Assembly (NCBI GenBank): GCA_944363005.1
Contig: CALVTV010000138.1
Location: 1-5,359 of the forward strand
Source of the DNA: an uncultured Clostridia bacterium
GTDB taxonomy: Bacteria > Bacillota > Clostridia > Christensenellales > Aristaeellaceae
Reading direction: 5' to 3'
DNA: 5,359 bases
The translations under genes and the position numbers were made by a program. Each line of letters starts with the position of its first letter. The stretch's first letter is position 1. This document shows positions 1 through 5,359 of this stretch, piece by piece. Below the pieces are notes generated by a model. It ran no database searches. It was not told the DNA's origin and worked only from the letters and a program-made list of their open reading frames with translations.

Positions 1-662
1 ATCTGCACGCGGGCGAAACGCTGCACCTCAAGTGCGGCAACGAGAAGGGCACGGGCCGCGTGGTCAGCGTTTCCGGGAAGGACTACGTGGTGGAGATTCT
101 GACCGGGAACTTCGACGTGGACGACACCGTGCGCTGCTTCCGCGAGAGCAGCATGAACAGCGACACCGAAACCGGCCGCGGCAAGGTGACGCGCTACCCC
201 GACGTCAACGTCACCGCGCAGGGCCGCATCGTCGCCGTGCATGTCAAGGCGGGCCAGAAGGTCAAGACCGGCGATCTGCTCTTTGAGGTGATCGACGCCA
301 CGAGTGAAAAGGACGCCGAGCTCACGCTGACCGCCCCCTGCGACGGCGCGCTCACGCTGCTGAACACCACCTCGGGCGCGCAGGTCTACCGCGGACAGCT
401 GCTCTGCGAAATCGCGGACTTGTCCACGCTCGAGCTGAGCGCGGAGGTGGATGAGCTGGATCTGCTCTCCGTCCAGGTCGGCGATACGCTCACCTATACG
501 CTCGACGCCTACGGCACGGAGACGTTCACCGGCACGGTCACCGAGATTCGCCCGGTGGGCACGACCAAGCAAAACGCCACCTATTTTAACGTGCGCATCA
601 CCCTGCCCACGGGCAAGACGCTCCTGCCCGGCATGAACGCCACAGTAACCCTCAATCCGTAA
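1..662 (+). CDS. HlyD/RND-type efflux periplasmic adaptor (membrane-fusion protein), 3' part
   Basis: The reading frame is open from the left edge (first whole codon at position 3) to TAA at 660-662, so about 219 C-terminal residues are visible and the true start lies outside; the GTG at 60 is only an internal codon. The fold signature is that of membrane-fusion proteins, which link an inner-membrane ABC or RND pump to the cell exterior. A first lipoyl-like half (VTAQGRIVAVHVKAGQKVKT, about 210-275) carries the Gly-Arg-Ile and Val-Lys-x-Gly pattern. A second half (TAPCDGAL...GQLLCEIAD, about 330-420) follows, then a beta-barrel segment ending in the typical LLPGMNATVTL. Only some 15 residues separate the two lipoyl halves, so the usual long alpha-helical hairpin is absent here. 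Four cysteines are present. The gene is followed directly by a tetR-like gene, suggesting a regulated efflux operon. The family is fairly sure; the transporter type and substrate are unknown. Confidence 0.8.
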   Translation, partial: LHAGETLHLKCGNEKGTGRVVSVSGKDYVVEILTGNFDVDDTVRCFRESSMNSDTETGRGKVTRYPDVNVTAQGRIVAVHVKAGQKVKTGDLLFEVIDATSEKDAELTLTAPCDGALTLLNTTSGAQVYRGQLLCEIADLSTLELSAEVDELDLLSVQVGDTLTYTLDAYGTETFTGTVTEIRPVGTTKQNATYFNVRITLPTGKTLLPGMNATVTLNP

Positions 663-668
663 AGGAGG
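663..668 (+). promoter_or_regulatory. Shine-Dalgarno of the TetR-family gene
   Basis: AGGAGG lies directly after the TAA of the adaptor gene and 8 nt before the ATG at 677. It fixes the regulator's start. Its contact with the preceding stop codon suggests that both genes are translated from one message. Confidence 0.85.
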
Positions 669-676
669 ACCGGCTT

Positions 677-1261
677 ATGGCTCAGCCCTTTACCGATGCG
701 CAGCGCAACGCGATCCGTCAGCTTCTCTTTGAGAGCGCCTGCCGTCACGCGCTCACCACGGGCGTGCGCAAAACCTCGCTGGAGATGCTCACGGCCGACG
801 CGGGCATTTCCAAGTCCTCCTTTTACAAGTTCTACGAGAGCAAGGAACAGCTGTTTTTGGAGGTCGCGGCCCACTGGGAGCGCGAGGTGCTCGAGCGCGC
901 CTCCCGCGCGCTTTCGGACACCCCCGGCATCAGCGATAAAGCGCGCGCCGCCAACTTCGCCTATCGCGCCTTTGAGGCCGTGTTCGACCTGGGCATCCAG
1001 CGCTTTCTGCGCGAGGATCTGCCGCTGCTCAACGAATATGCGCCCAAGGGCGAGGCCTGCCGCCACTATCTCTCCTCGGCGCTGGGCATCCACGCGCGCT
1101 TTCAGCAGGCGCACATCCGCTTCACCGTTTCCGACGAGATTGTGCGCTCCGTCATTCAGCTGATCTACCTGTCGATCCTCAACAGCGCAGAGATCGGGGA
1201 ATCGTTTTTCCCCGCGCTGCGGGAGCTGGTGGTCAGCGCCTGCGACCGGTTGATCGCGTAA
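677..1261 (+). CDS. TetR/AcrR-family transcriptional regulator
   Basis: A complete 194-residue protein, the usual length for TetR-family one-component repressors, which bind DNA as dimers and release it on ligand binding. The N-terminal DNA-binding domain spans roughly residues 8-60. A first helix (AIRQLLFESACRHALTTG) leads into the helix-turn-helix at about residues 33-52 (TSLEMLTADAGISKSSFYKF), with the family hallmark Phe-Tyr-x-Phe-Tyr followed by Ser-Lys-Glu-Gln-Leu-Phe. The rest (about 65-194) is helical with a divergent ligand/dimer domain, as expected for this family, so the inducer cannot be guessed. It lies 14 nt behind the adaptor gene and ends just before a strong terminator, so it is probably the last gene of the efflux operon and may autoregulate it. 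The operator would be upstream of the window. The family call is firm; the regulated target is inferred from position only. Confidence 0.93.
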   Translation: MAQPFTDAQRNAIRQLLFESACRHALTTGVRKTSLEMLTADAGISKSSFYKFYESKEQLFLEVAAHWEREVLERASRALSDTPGISDKARAANFAYRAFEAVFDLGIQRFLREDLPLLNEYAPKGEACRHYLSSALGIHARFQQAHIRFTVSDEIVRSVIQLIYLSILNSAEIGESFFPALRELVVSACDRLIA

Positions 1262-1268
1262 TCACAGA

Positions 1269-1302
1269 AAAAACAGAACGCCAGCCAAGGCGTTCTGTTT
1301 TT
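1269..1302 (+). terminator. Intrinsic terminator after the TetR-family gene, probably bidirectional
   Basis: A perfect 14-bp inverted repeat (AAAAACAGAACGCC at 1269-1282 and its complement at 1289-1302) encloses a 6-nt loop AGCCAA and begins 7 nt after the regulator's stop codon. The right arm ends in five T, and the left arm begins with a run of A that gives a U-tract on the opposite strand. It should stop plus-strand transcription and serve as back-up for the convergent mgtE transcript. Confidence 0.9.
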
Positions 1303-1333
1303 GTATTGTCCATCCCCGCAGCCGCCTTTTCTC

Positions 1334-1381
1334 AAAGAAAAAACGCTTCATCGCGGGGCATTTTCTCCCCGCCATGAAGCG
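1334..1381 (-). terminator. Intrinsic terminator of mgtE
   Basis: Read on the minus strand, an 8-bp plus 6-bp stem (arms 1367-1381 and 1344-1358, interrupted by one C/C mismatch on the plus strand at 1352/1373) with an 8-nt loop is followed at once by TTTTTTCTTT (complement of 1334-1343). It starts 14 nt after the mgtE stop codon. The plus-strand side has no adjacent T-run, so the orientation is minus. Confidence 0.9.
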
Positions 1382-1395
1382 AATCCATGGTTTTT

Positions 1396-2754
1396 TCACA
1401 GGCCCAGCATCGCGGAGGCGATCATGAAGTAGATGACCAGCGAGCAGGCATCCACAATCGTGGTAATCATCGGGCTGGCCATGACCGCCGGGTCGAGGCC
1501 CACGCGCTTGGCGCCCATCGGCAGCAGGCAGCCCACCGCCATGGCGATGATGACCGTACAAAGCAGCGTGACCGACACGGTCGCGGAAATCATCACGCCC
1601 GCGTTGGTGAACACGATCATGCGCAGGAAGTTGACGGCCGCCAGCGCAAAACCCGAAATGACCGCCACGCGCATTTCCTTCCACAGCACGCGAAGCCAGT
1701 CCCTCAGCTCGACCTCGCCGAGCGCCATGTTGCGAATCACGGTGACGGAAGTCTGGCTGCCGGAGTTGCCGGCGCTGTCCATGAGCATCGGGATGAACGC
1801 CGTGAGCACGACGGCGCCCGCGAGCAGTTCTTCAAAATGGGTGATGATCGTCGAGGTAAACGTCGCGGAGATCATCAGAAGCAGCAGCCAGGGCAGGCGG
1901 TGCGTCACCAGGTTCATGACGCTCGTCTTGAGATAGTCCTCATCGCCCGGGATGATGGCGGCCATCTTCTTGATGTCCTCGGTGTTCTCCTCCTGAATGA
2001 CGTCAACGATATCGTCGATGGTGATGATGCCCACCAGCCGCATTTCCTTGTCGCAGACGGCGATGGAAGTCAGGTCATAGCGGCGGAAATCGTCGGCCAC
2101 GGCCTCCTGATCGTCGGTCGTCGTCGCGCTGACGATATTCGTGTCCATGATGTCGCGAATGGTCGTGCTCTCCGGCGCGATGATCAGCTTGCGCAGGGAG
2201 ACCTGTCCGACCAGGTGGCGCTGATCGTCGATGACAAAGCAGGTGTAGACCGTCTCCTTGTCAATGCCCGTGCGGCGGATGTAGTCCATCGCCTTGCGCA
2301 CGGTGAAGTAGTCGTGCAGGTCCACGTATTCCGTGGTCATCAGGCTGCCCGCGCTGTTCTCCGGGTAGTTGAGCAGCTGATTGATGGTGGCGCGGGTCGT
2401 CTCGTCCGCGTTCTGCAAGACCTTTTTGACGACGTTGGCCGGCATTTCCTCCAGGAAGTCGACCGCGTCGTCCATGTACATGTCGTCCACCAGCGCCTTG
2501 AGTTCGGCGTTGGTCGCGCTCTCGGCGATGAGCTGCTGCTGTTCGCTGGTCATGTAGGAGAACACGTCGGAGGCGATGTCCTTGGGCAGCATGCGGAAGA
2601 GTTTGATGACCTTGCTGCTGTCCTCAACCTCTTCGAGCCCCTCCGCGATATCCACGGGCAGGCACTCCTGCGCCTTCTTCTTGAATTCCTGATGCTTGCC
2701 CTCTTCCATGTAGGTGAGCAGCTCCATAAAGTCCTTGCGGATTTCCTCTTCCAT
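1396..2754 (-). CDS. mgtE: Magnesium transporter MgtE
   Basis: A complete 452-residue protein, the normal length for MgtE, the dimeric Mg2+-selective channel of the cytoplasmic membrane gated by intracellular Mg2+. The cytosolic N domain (about residues 1-130) is helical and acidic. It leads into the characteristic YPENSAGSLMTTEYV (130-144) and two CBS domains (about 135-200 and 200-260), ending in IDDIVDVIQEE. About five membrane segments follow from residue 285 on. The conserved P-MLMDSAGNSGSQ signature is at 322-334. The last helix holds DPA (421-423) and ITTIVD with Asp435, which by position matches the Mg2+-binding pore aspartate of the Thermus protein (Asp432). Nothing appears broken. 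The start ATG has AGGAGG 8 nt upstream. The gene is monocistronic: its own promoter, leader attenuator and terminator flank it. It is convergent with the TetR-family gene and downstream of, and co-directional with, addA. Confidence 0.97.
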   Translation of the reverse strand: MEEEIRKDFMELLTYMEEGKHQEFKKKAQECLPVDIAEGLEEVEDSSKVIKLFRMLPKDIASDVFSYMTSEQQQLIAESATNAELKALVDDMYMDDAVDFLEEMPANVVKKVLQNADETTRATINQLLNYPENSAGSLMTTEYVDLHDYFTVRKAMDYIRRTGIDKETVYTCFVIDDQRHLVGQVSLRKLIIAPESTTIRDIMDTNIVSATTTDDQEAVADDFRRYDLTSIAVCDKEMRLVGIITIDDIVDVIQEENTEDIKKMAAIIPGDEDYLKTSVMNLVTHRLPWLLLLMISATFTSTIITHFEELLAGAVVLTAFIPMLMDSAGNSGSQTSVTVIRNMALGEVELRDWLRVLWKEMRVAVISGFALAAVNFLRMIVFTNAGVMISATVSVTLLCTVIIAMAVGCLLPMGAKRVGLDPAVMASPMITTIVDACSLVIYFMIASAMLGL

Positions 2755-2762
2755 TGGGATTC

Positions 2763-2768
2763 CCTCCT
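2763..2768 (-). promoter_or_regulatory. Shine-Dalgarno of mgtE
   Basis: On the minus strand AGGAGG stands 8 nt before the mgtE ATG (2752-2754). The site appears open, apart from a possible 3-bp GGG-AAT-CCC mini-hairpin overlapping its 3' edge. Confidence 0.85.
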
Positions 2769-2770
2769 AT

Positions 2771-2809
2771 CATTTTCGGTCGTGAAAATGCAGGTTTTCC
2801 CCTGAAAAC
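2771..2809 (-). other. Two tandem stem-loops just upstream of the mgtE ribosome binding site
   Basis: On the minus strand the first hairpin is GTTTTC-AGGG-GAAAAC (6 bp, 2809-2794) and the second is CATTTTC-ACGACC-GAAAATG (7 bp, 2790-2771). Both arms share TTTTC/GAAAA, so the two can also cross-pair. They fill the space between the leader terminator and the Shine-Dalgarno and end 2 nt before it. They may stabilise the read-through message or shape ribosome access; no function is shown. Confidence 0.45.
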
Positions 2810-2815
2810 AGGCGC

Positions 2816-2844
2816 AAAAAGGCGCGCAACATCAGGCTGCGCGC
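2816..2844 (-). terminator. Intrinsic terminator in the mgtE leader (attenuator)
   Basis: On the minus strand GCGCGCAGC (2844-2836) pairs over nine base pairs, one of them G-U, with GTTGCGCGC (2830-2822) around a 5-nt loop CTGAT. One C and then five T follow (complement of 2816-2820). It lies 10 nt past the leader ORF stop codon and about 60 nt before the mgtE start. A GC-rich hairpin with a U-tract inside a 5' leader is the form of an attenuator rather than of an operon end. The U-tract is short, so termination may be partial. Confidence 0.72.
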
Positions 2845-2892
2845 ATACGATGCATTATTCCTTGCAAAAGCGCATGCTTAAAAGACGCAGCC
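2835..2892 (-). promoter_or_regulatory. Putative antiterminator pairing in the mgtE leader
   Basis: Minus-strand GGCTGCGT (2892-2885), inside codons 20-22 of the leader ORF, is complementary to GCGCAGCC (2842-2835), with seven Watson-Crick pairs and one G-U. The second segment covers most of the terminator's 5' arm and part of its loop, so this pairing and the terminator cannot form together. The same upstream segment also takes part in the pairing with the leader start region, making three mutually exclusive states. Confidence 0.55.
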
Positions 2893-2950
2893 GACAGGGC
2901 GCCAAGCGTTCTCGGGGATTGCCCGCGTTGCTACTGGGATAATCGTCCAC
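2855..2950 (-). CDS. mgtE leader peptide, 31 codons (putative Mg2+-responsive attenuator peptide)
   Basis: A short ORF lies wholly inside the mgtE 5' leader, from GTG at 2950 to TAA at 2855-2857. The GTG start is chosen because GGAGGTGA, a near-perfect anti-16S match, lies 8 nt upstream. An in-frame ATG at 2965 would give 36 codons, but it overlaps that Shine-Dalgarno and has no good site of its own. The frame stays open further upstream to 3058, but that part precedes the predicted transcription start. The peptide begins Met-Asp-Asp-Tyr-Pro, has further prolines at 12 and 18, and its second half is rich in Arg (13, 15, 20, 22, 27) and Leu (16, 21, 23, 24). No signal peptide or membrane segment is seen. 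An acidic/proline start followed by a basic stretch resembles in style the enterobacterial MgtL peptide that controls mgtA; homology is not claimed. Its codons carry both arms of the 1:2 stem and the antiterminator arm. The product is probably not functional itself; its translation is the signal. Confidence 0.6.
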   Translation of the reverse strand: MDDYPSSNAGNPRERLAPCRLRLLSMRFCKE

Positions 2951-2958
2951 GTCTTTCA
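2879..2958 (-). promoter_or_regulatory. Leader stem 1:2, start region of the leader ORF paired with its codons 20-24
   Basis: Minus-strand TGAAAGACGTGG (2958-2947) can pair over 12 bp, three of them G-U, with CTGCGTCTTTTA (2890-2879). The 5' arm includes the end of the Shine-Dalgarno stretch and the GTG start of the leader ORF; the 3' arm overlaps the antiterminator segment. When it forms, it removes the antiterminator and should leave the terminator free to fold. Confidence 0.5.
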
Positions 2959-2963
2959 CCTCC
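2959..2963 (-). promoter_or_regulatory. Strong Shine-Dalgarno of the leader ORF
   Basis: On the minus strand GGAGG (2963-2959) continues as GGAGGTGA, complementary to the 16S rRNA 3' end over eight bases, and stands 8 nt before the GTG at 2950. A site this good in front of a short ORF argues that the ORF is translated, and it decides for the GTG over the upstream ATG. Confidence 0.7.
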
Positions 2964-3002
2964 ATCTTTTCGCACCGGGCGGTTCCCGGCGCGTCCATGC
3001 TT

Positions 3003-3031
3003 ACTCTACCCCCAAAACGTCCCGTTGTCAA
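3003..3031 (-). promoter_or_regulatory. Sigma-70/SigA-type promoter of the mgtE leader
   Basis: On the minus strand a perfect TTGACA -35 box (3031-3026) is followed by a 17-nt spacer and TAGAGT as -10 (3008-3003, four of six consensus bases including the key first two and last). The start of transcription would be near 2996, giving a 5' leader of about 240 nt before the mgtE ATG and about 46 nt before the leader GTG. It lies in the gap behind addA, so mgtE has its own promoter. Confidence 0.8.
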
Positions 3032-3096
3032 CCCCTTCGCGTGCGATCTTGCGACCAAAATGAGGCATTTTTTCTGCGCGCTTCGTTTGCCGCCCG

Positions 3097-3120
3097 GCGG
3101 CCCGCGAAAGCCGCTTTTTT
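3097..3120 (+). terminator. Weak terminator-like hairpin behind addA, plus-strand orientation
   Basis: GCGGC (3097-3101) pairs with GCCGC (3110-3114) around an 8-nt loop, followed by six T (3115-3120). The stem is only five to six base pairs, and the T-run is on the plus strand, where no gene ends. For addA, which runs on the minus strand, no convincing terminator is visible, so part of its transcription may continue into mgtE. Confidence 0.25.
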
Positions 3121-3139
3121 CTTTGCGCGAATGACCCCT

Positions 3140-5359
3140 TTACACGCTGTAGCCCACGCCCGCGCGCAAAAGATACAGCACCCGCCCGGCGACCGGCATG
3201 CCCGTGATCGCCGCCAGCGCCTCGGCGTACAGGTTGAGCTGGCCGCGGTGCCGCTCGATCGCCCCGGCCGCGTCGCGGTCCGTCTTGTAATCCACCAGCA
3301 CCCACTTGCCCTGCTCCACAAAGCAGCAGTCCACCACGCCCTGAAGCAGCTGCAAGCTGCCGTCCGGCGCCGTTCTGCGATAGGTGAACGCCCATTCGCG
3401 CTCCACCCGCTCGCTTTGGAGCATGCGCACGCCCACCGGCGAGGCGAACAGGCGCACCAGCATGGACGCGGGAACCATCCGCGCCTCGGCCTCGCTGAGC
3501 ACGCCGCTTTCCCTAAGCCGCGTCAGCTCCCCAGCAATGGCTTCCTCCAGCGAGGCCGCGCCCCGCAGGCGGGCAAGGTCGATCATGCACAGCGCGCGGT
3601 GGAACGCCGTGCCGATCTGCGCGCCGGTGACCGCCTGCTCCTGCATAAAGCGCGGCAGGCGCATGATTTCCACGTCCCGAGCGTGAAGCTCGTCGTCCGC
3701 GGCGCGCTTTTCGTCGCGCAGCACGGCGCTCACGCTCGTCTTGCGCGCGCCCGGCGCGGCGGCGCTGACGGTAAAGGCCAGCAGCCCGTCGTCCGGCGGC
3801 GACGCTTCCAGCTTGGCAAGCAGCGCCTTGACGGCCTCGTCGCTGCGGCGCGTCTGCCCGGCCTGCACGTCCTGCGCGTGGTCATACACGAGCCAGCGCG
3901 AATCGCCCGCCGTGACCGCTTCTTCCGTAAGGTTCAGGCATGCGCCGTGCTCAAGCAGCATCGGGCAGACCATGTCAAGCTCCGTGCGCATGGCCCGCAG
4001 CGCCGCGGCGCCCTCCCCCCTCTGCCAGCCGCCGCGCGCGCTGCCGATGAGGATCAGCCGCTCCCGGGCGCGCGTCATGGCGACATAGAGGATGCGCACC
4101 TCTTCGGAAAGCTGTTCGCTCTGGGCCTTCAGGCGCATCGCCCGGCGCAGCAGCGTGTCGCGCTCGCTGTGCAGCGCGGTGTCCACACACGGCAGGCCGA
4201 TGCCCAGCGTTCCATCCAGCAGCACGCGCGCGCGCAGGCCTTGCACGCTCATCTTGCGGCCCATGCCCAGCACAAAGACGACCGGGAACTCGAGGCCCTT
4301 GCTCTTGTGGGTCGTCATGATGCGCACGACGTCCTCGTTTTCCCCGATGGCGCTCGCGCTCATGGCGTCCCCGCCGGCGCGCAGCCGCTTGGCATAGCGC
4401 AAAAAGCCGCTGAGCGAACCGCCTTGCGCCTGCATATACGCCCGGGCACGGGAGATGAGCAGGTGCAAATTGGCCTGCCGGGCCGCCCCGCCGGGCAGCG
4501 CGCCCGCCTGCGCGACGAACCCCGTCTCCGCGTAGATGCGCGCGATGAGCGCATCCACGCCCTGATGGCGCGAAAGCAGCCGCCAGCGCGCCAGCCGCGC
4601 CTCGAATGCCCGGAGTTTTTCGCTGAGCGCGTCCTTTTTTTCCTCGCGGTAGCGGCGCACCGCCTCGTGATAGGGCACGCGCGTGTCCGGCGTATGCAGG
4701 CGGATGTCGCTGAGCTCCGCGTCCGTGAGCGCCAGGGCCGGCCCGCGCAGGCTGGCCAGCAGCGCGGTGTCCTTCGCGCCGTTGTCCACGGTCTCCAGCA
4801 GCGCCATCACCGCGCGGATTTCCGGGATGTCAAAATATCCCTCGCCCGCGTCGCAAAACGCCGGGATGCCCTCCTGCTGCAAAATGTCCGCCGCCAGCGG
4901 TGCGCTCCCGCGCGAGACGCGCATCAGAATCGCCATGTCCCGATAGCGAAGCGGCCGTTCGCCGCCGCTCTTCGCGTCGTAAAACGGCGTGCCCACCAGC
5001 GCCCGAATGCGCGCGCAGGCGACGAGCGCCTCCCGCTCGATGGCCGCCAGTTCGCGCTCGTTGTCCGCGTCCTCCGGCGCTTCGCCGTCCTCCGGTTCGC
5101 CCTCCTCGTCCTGTTGCGGGCGGCCGAGCACGTGCAGCTCGATGGGCGGGTCGTCCTCGCGCGCGGGCAGGCCGGGAATCAGCCGCTGGCGCGCGTCGTA
5201 GTCGATTTCGGTGACGTCCGCGCGCATGATCCGCTCGAATACCGCATTGACGCCCTGGAGCACGTTCGCCCGCGAGCGGAAGTTGCGCTGCAAATCGATG
5301 CGCCGGCAAAGCGGCGTATCCTCGCGGTCCCAGCGCGCCGCCTTGTCGAGGAAAAGCGC
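3140..5359 (-). CDS. addA: ATP-dependent helicase/nuclease subunit A (AddA/RexA), C-terminal part
   Basis: The frame is open from the right edge to TAA at 3140-3142, giving 739 residues; Bacillus AddA is about 1230 aa, so the N-terminal helicase part with the Walker motifs lies outside. AddA pairs with AddB to resect double-strand breaks for RecA repair, the Firmicutes counterpart of RecBCD. UvrD-type helicase motif IV is at visible residues 21-30 (IDLQRNFRSR), motif V at about 344-368 (MTTHKSKGLEFPVV) and motif VI at about 420-440 (ILYVAMTRARERL). The AddA-typical segment YFDIPEIRAVMALLETVDN is near 177-195. The C-terminal PD-(D/E)xK nuclease appears intact: His587, Asp677 (GVVD), Asp690 and Lys692 (DYKTD), then QLNLYAEAL. 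The spacing matches RecB His956, Asp1067, Asp1080, Lys1082. An acidic linker near 83-103 (12 acidic of 21 residues) looks like a flexible insert. addB would be expected upstream, beyond the right edge. Confidence 0.95.
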   Translation of the reverse strand, partial: ALFLDKAARWDREDTPLCRRIDLQRNFRSRANVLQGVNAVFERIMRADVTEIDYDARQRLIPGLPAREDDPPIELHVLGRPQQDEEGEPEDGEAPEDADNERELAAIEREALVACARIRALVGTPFYDAKSGGERPLRYRDMAILMRVSRGSAPLAADILQQEGIPAFCDAGEGYFDIPEIRAVMALLETVDNGAKDTALLASLRGPALALTDAELSDIRLHTPDTRVPYHEAVRRYREEKKDALSEKLRAFEARLARWRLLSRHQGVDALIARIYAETGFVAQAGALPGGAARQANLHLLISRARAYMQAQGGSLSGFLRYAKRLRAGGDAMSASAIGENEDVVRIMTTHKSKGLEFPVVFVLGMGRKMSVQGLRARVLLDGTLGIGLPCVDTALHSERDTLLRRAMRLKAQSEQLSEEVRILYVAMTRARERLILIGSARGGWQRGEGAAALRAMRTELDMVCPMLLEHGACLNLTEEAVTAGDSRWLVYDHAQDVQAGQTRRSDEAVKALLAKLEASPPDDGLLAFTVSAAAPGARKTSVSAVLRDEKRAADDELHARDVEIMRLPRFMQEQAVTGAQIGTAFHRALCMIDLARLRGAASLEEAIAGELTRLRESGVLSEAEARMVPASMLVRLFASPVGVRMLQSERVEREWAFTYRRTAPDGSLQLLQGVVDCCFVEQGKWVLVDYKTDRDAAGAIERHRGQLNLYAEALAAITGMPVAGRVLYLLRAGVGYSV

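Noticed and set aside
581..1114. Minus-strand 177-codon ORF across the adaptor and TetR-family genes
   Set aside because: Shadow frame of two well-supported plus-strand genes, with no family features.
1387..2805. A 472-codon plus-strand ORF opposite mgtE, rich in His, Arg, Val and Asp
   Set aside because: It is the antisense shadow of mgtE in GC-rich DNA. The composition is unnatural, there is no recognisable domain or ribosome binding site, and the minus-strand MgtE reading has full family motifs.
2754..2942. Plus-strand 62-codon ORF in the mgtE leader region
   Set aside because: No ribosome binding site and no plus-strand promoter; the strand is explained by the mgtE leader RNA.
2755..2996. 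M-box (ykoK) magnesium riboswitch before mgtE
   Set aside because: Expected from the family context, but the conserved M-box blocks that I know were not found on the minus strand. A covariance-model search would settle it.
2950..3058. Longer version of the leader ORF (67 codons, start at 3058)
   Set aside because: The predicted transcription start near 2996 lies inside it, and the promoter boxes would fall within the coding part. The strong Shine-Dalgarno favours GTG at 2950.
4830..5309. Minus-strand 159-codon ORF overlapping addA, and similar Arg/Ala-rich ORFs on both strands
   Set aside because: Low-complexity Arg/Ala/Gly translations in alternative frames of addA, typical of GC-rich coding DNA.
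1..5359. CRISPR arrays, insertion sequences, tRNA or rRNA genes
   Set aside because: No spaced direct repeats, transposase motifs, cloverleaf patterns or rRNA-like stretches were seen on reading both strands.

Overview
The window is GC-rich DNA with strong G/C third positions, yet it uses AGGAGG-type ribosome binding sites and Firmicutes-type proteins (AddA helicase-nuclease, MgtE, a HlyD-like adaptor with a TetR regulator). This suggests a GC-rich clostridial or other low-branching Firmicute, perhaps a gut anaerobe. That is an inference; the window holds no rRNA or other taxonomic marker.

Layout. (1) Positions 1-1261, plus strand: the 3' part of a HlyD/RND-type membrane-fusion (adaptor) protein, followed 14 nt later by a complete TetR-family regulator. 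They look like the end of an efflux operon whose transporter genes would lie upstream, outside the window. (2) Positions 1262-1395: a convergent intergenic region with two strong hairpins, one a probable terminator for both strands and one the terminator of mgtE. (3) Positions 1396-2754, minus strand: a complete MgtE magnesium transporter/channel. (4) Positions 2755-3139: a 385-nt region that looks empty of large genes but holds a near-consensus promoter, a short leader ORF with a very strong Shine-Dalgarno, a Rho-independent terminator and mutually exclusive RNA pairings, all in front of mgtE. (5) Positions 3140-5359, minus strand: the C-terminal 739 residues of AddA (RexA), running off the right edge.

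Main point of interest: the mgtE leader has the architecture of a translation-coupled transcription attenuator. A 31-codon leader ORF begins with Asp-Asp-Tyr-Pro and has an Arg/Leu-rich second half. Its start region can pair with its own codons 20-24. Those codons can instead pair with the 5' arm of an intrinsic terminator located between the leader stop codon and mgtE. I saw no match to the M-box magnesium riboswitch that often precedes mgtE in Firmicutes. The layout recalls the acidic/proline-containing mgtL leader peptide of enterobacterial mgtA, so the hypothesis is that the leader peptide senses low Mg2+ through ribosome stalling or abortion and lets RNA polymerase read into mgtE. The pairing elements are visible in the sequence; the sensing mechanism is inference.
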